In this document: one piece after another, positions 7,065-9,047 of the stretch
Position numbering within the stretch: position 1 is the stretch's first letter
How the letters are laid out: each line of letters starts with the position of its first letter
DNA from: CAYLLT01 sp964591605
Lineage (GTDB): Bacteria; Planctomycetota; Phycisphaerae; UBA1845; PWPN01
Reading direction: 5' to 3'
Length of the DNA: 9,047 nucleotides
Assembly (NCBI GenBank): GCA_964591605.1
Contig: CAZQEN010000315.1
Span: forward strand, 1 to 9,047
The notes under the pieces: generated by a model
Seen by the model: the letters and a program-made list of their open reading frames with translations, nothing else
Told to the model about the DNA's origin: nothing
Databases searched by the model: none
Position numbers and translations under genes: made by a program

Positions 7065-8441
7065 ATGGACCTCTTCACCCAACAGCGCCGGGCCGCTTTC
7101 GACCGGGTCCAGCCTCTTCCCGTCCGGATCCGGCCCAGGACACTCGACGAGTTCGTGGGCCAGGAACACTTCGTCGGGCCCGGCAAGCTGCTCCGGCGCC
7201 TCCTGGCGGCAGATCGTCTCTCCAGCGCGATTTTCTACGGGCCGCCGGGAACGGGCAAAACCACGCTCGCCCATGTCATCGCCCACCACACCCAGGCGGC
7301 GTTCGAGGAGCTCAATGCGGCCGCGGCCGGCGTCAAGGAGGTCCGCGACGTCATCACCCGCGCCAAGGATCGCCTCGCGTCGACCGGCCAGCGGACGGTC
7401 CTCTTCCTCGATGAGATCCACCGCTTCAACCGTGCCCAGCAGGACGTGCTCCTGGGCGATGTCGAAAACGGCCTCATCATCCTCATCGGAGCGACCACGG
7501 AGAATCCTTTTTTCAGTGTCAATTCACCGCTGGTCTCTCGCAGCCAGATTTTCCAGTTCGAGCCGCTCACGCCCGATGCGATCAAGGGTCTGCTGCGTCG
7601 CGCCGTCCGGGACCCGCAGCGGGGGCTCGGGCGGTACAATGTTCAATGGGGTGACGATGCGCTGGAGCATCTGGCCGTCACCTGTGACGGCGACGCACGG
7701 CGGGCGCTGCTGGCCCTCGAAGTGGCGGTGCTCTCGCAGCTTCAGGACCGCGGACGCGGCGAGGCCGACCAGCCGATTGTCGTCGATCTGCCGACCGCTG
7801 AGGAGTCGATCCAGCGCAAGGCCATCGTCTACGACGGCACGGGGGACGAGCACTACGACGCGGCAAGCGCCCTGATCAAAAGCATGCGAGGCAGCGACCC
7901 CGACGCGGCCGTATACTGGCTGGCCAGGATGCTCGAAGCGGGAGAGGATCCGCGATTCATTGCCCGCCGCGTCGCCATCTGTGCGGCCGAGGACGTGGGT
8001 AACGCGGATCCGATGGCGCTGGTGCTCGCCAACGCCGCGGCGCAGGTGACGCTCCTGGTCGGCATGCCCGAGTGCCAGTTGCCGCTGAGCCAGGCGGTGA
8101 CGTACATTGCCGCTGCGCCGAAATCGAATGCCAGTGCGATGGCGGTGTGGACCGCCGGCAAAGATGTTCGCGAGGGCCGCACGATCCCCGTGCCGCGCCA
8201 TCTGAGGGATGCTCATTACCGGGGCTCGCAGCGGCTTGGGCATGGCGAGGGCTATCAGTATGCCCATGACCATGCGGGTGGATTTGTGGAGCAGGATTAC
8301 CTGGGTGTCGATAAGACGTACTACTCCCCGACCGATCGGGGGTATGAGGCCACCATTGCCTCCTACCTGGCGGGTCTGCGTGGCCGGCCCGCCGGCCGAA
8401 CGCAGGGGCCGCACGCACCGTCGTCCGACACCGGGGCATAG
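7065..8441 (+). CDS. rarA: replication-associated recombination protein A (MgsA/WRNIP1 family)
   Basis: RarA is a tetrameric AAA+ ATPase related to clamp-loader subunits that acts at stalled forks and gaps, binding SSB and DNA ends. From ATG 7065 the protein has 458 residues, typical for the family. Motifs are RIRPRTLDEFVGQEHFVGPG (21-40), Walker A GPPGTGKTT (59-67), Walker B TVLFLDEIHRF (111-121) with D116 and E117, sensor 1 IGATTENP (141-148), the arginine-finger-like R159 of LVSRS, CDGDARRALLALE, and the C-terminal RarA-type parts KSMRGSDPDAAVYWLARML and VPRHLRDAHY. A Pro/Gly/Arg-rich tail ends it. TTG 6999 could extend it by 22 residues, but it overlaps a promoter-like element; GGGAAGG just before ATG 7065 favours the shorter form, beginning MDLF as in homologues. 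The cyclo-ligase gene follows by 15 nt. Confidence 0.95.
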   Translation: MDLFTQQRRAAFDRVQPLPVRIRPRTLDEFVGQEHFVGPGKLLRRLLAADRLSSAIFYGPPGTGKTTLAHVIAHHTQAAFEELNAAAAGVKEVRDVITRAKDRLASTGQRTVLFLDEIHRFNRAQQDVLLGDVENGLIILIGATTENPFFSVNSPLVSRSQIFQFEPLTPDAIKGLLRRAVRDPQRGLGRYNVQWGDDALEHLAVTCDGDARRALLALEVAVLSQLQDRGRGEADQPIVVDLPTAEESIQRKAIVYDGTGDEHYDAASALIKSMRGSDPDAAVYWLARMLEAGEDPRFIARRVAICAAEDVGNADPMALVLANAAAQVTLLVGMPECQLPLSQAVTYIAAAPKSNASAMAVWTAGKDVREGRTIPVPRHLRDAHYRGSQRLGHGEGYQYAHDHAGGFVEQDYLGVDKTYYSPTDRGYEATIASYLAGLRGRPAGRTQGPHAPSSDTGA

Positions 8442-8456
8442 AGCAGAAGGCCCGCC

Positions 8457-9047
8457 GTGACCAAAAAGGAACTCCGCCAGCAGCTTCGCGCCATCCTGGC
8501 CGCCATTTCACCCCAGGAGCTGCACGACCGCTCCCTCCGCGCCTGCAATCTGCTCACCACCACCCGCGAGTACAAGAGGTCCGAGATCATCCTCGTCTTC
8601 CTCTCACTGCCCAGCGAGATCGACACCACCCCGCTGGTGCTGCACGCCTGGCGGGATCTCAAGCGCGTCCTCGCCCCCAAAGTGAGCTGGGAACAGCGCC
8701 GCATGCTGCCCATCGAGATCCGGTCATTGTCGGATGATGTCAGCGAGTCGCCACTGGGCCTGCGCGAGCCGGCCCAGGGCATGCCCATCCCGGTGGCCAA
8801 CATCGACATGGTCATCGTGCCGGGGCTGGGCTTCGACAAGCACGGCAACCGCATCGGCCGCGGCCGCGGCTTCTACGACCGGTTCCTGGCCCACCGCGAC
8901 TGGCACGGCGTGGCCTGCGGCCTGGCCCTCGAAGATCAGGTCGTCGACGACGTCCCCGCCCTCGAGCACGACCGCCAGGTGGACATGCTCGTCACCGACG
9001 CAACGATCCGCCGCTTCCCCCGCCGTCCAGCCATCAAGCCCCAGAGC
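8457..9047 (+). CDS. fau: 5-formyltetrahydrofolate cyclo-ligase, 3' end at or beyond window edge
   Basis: This enzyme uses ATP to convert 5-formyl-THF to 5,10-methenyl-THF, returning stored folate to one-carbon metabolism. The frame is open from GTG 8457 to the window end without a stop, 197 codons; the family is usually about 180-200 residues, so little should be missing. The N-terminus TKKELRQQLRAIL matches the usual Lys-rich start. Other features are the strand IILVFLSLPSEIDTTPL (44-60), and VPGLGFDKHGNRIGRGRGFYDRFL (121-144), which holds the nucleotide-binding GRGRGFYDR. It is followed by the usual ending EHDRQVDMLVTD (170-181). AGAAGG lies 6 nt before the GTG and supports this start. It follows the rarA stop by 15 nt, so the two genes probably share a transcript, though no functional tie is evident. 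The symbol follows E. coli fau (ygfA). Confidence 0.93.
   Translation, partial: MTKKELRQQLRAILAAISPQELHDRSLRACNLLTTTREYKRSEIILVFLSLPSEIDTTPLVLHAWRDLKRVLAPKVSWEQRRMLPIEIRSLSDDVSESPLGLREPAQGMPIPVANIDMVIVPGLGFDKHGNRIGRGRGFYDRFLAHRDWHGVACGLALEDQVVDDVPALEHDRQVDMLVTDATIRRFPRRPAIKPQS

Noticed and set aside
7524..8414. Minus-strand open frame of 296 codons opposite rarA
   Set aside because: RarA is complete on the plus strand; this frame has no recognisable domain.

Overview
This GC-rich window is a chromosomal replication-origin neighbourhood from a bacterium. On the minus strand lie, in transcription order, dnaA, a probable oriC spacer, dnaN, a DUF721/DciA-like gene and gyrB, which runs off the left edge. 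On the plus strand, divergent from dnaA, lie hemL, a small conserved-looking protein of unknown function, rarA and a 5-formyltetrahydrofolate cyclo-ligase gene that runs off the right edge. The taxon is not certain. The small protein at 6625-6903 resembles, from memory, a hypothetical family seen in planctomycetes (Phycisphaerae-like), and the weak or absent Shine-Dalgarno sites of some genes would fit that, but a search is needed to confirm it.

Left arm (1-5263): dnaA encodes the AAA+ initiator. After it comes a spacer of about 450 bp with one perfect DnaA box, one 8/9 box, an AT-rich patch and a cluster of GC-rich repeats, the classic layout of an origin between dnaA and dnaN. dnaN (beta clamp), the DciA-like helicase-loader candidate and gyrB (the negative-supercoiling subunit) then follow closely in one direction. 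This order resembles the actinobacterial dnaA-dnaN-recF-DUF721-gyrB cluster, except that recF is missing. dnaA has a perfect TATAAT -10 box overlapped by a 10-bp palindrome, and its start codon is ambiguous.

Right arm (5264-9047): hemL makes 5-aminolevulinate for tetrapyrroles by the C5 route and is followed by the small unknown gene, both with good ribosome binding sites. An 8-bp perfect hairpin after that gene and a promoter-like TTGCGG-18-TACAAT before rarA suggest a transcription-unit boundary. rarA (replication-fork maintenance ATPase) and the folate gene are 15 nt apart and probably cotranscribed.

Nearly everything here is housekeeping. No tRNA, rRNA, CRISPR array, insertion sequence or phage gene was recognised. 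The points most worth a second look are the candidate oriC, the DnaA start and leader, the GyrB quinolone-pocket substitution, the missing recF and the small unknown protein.
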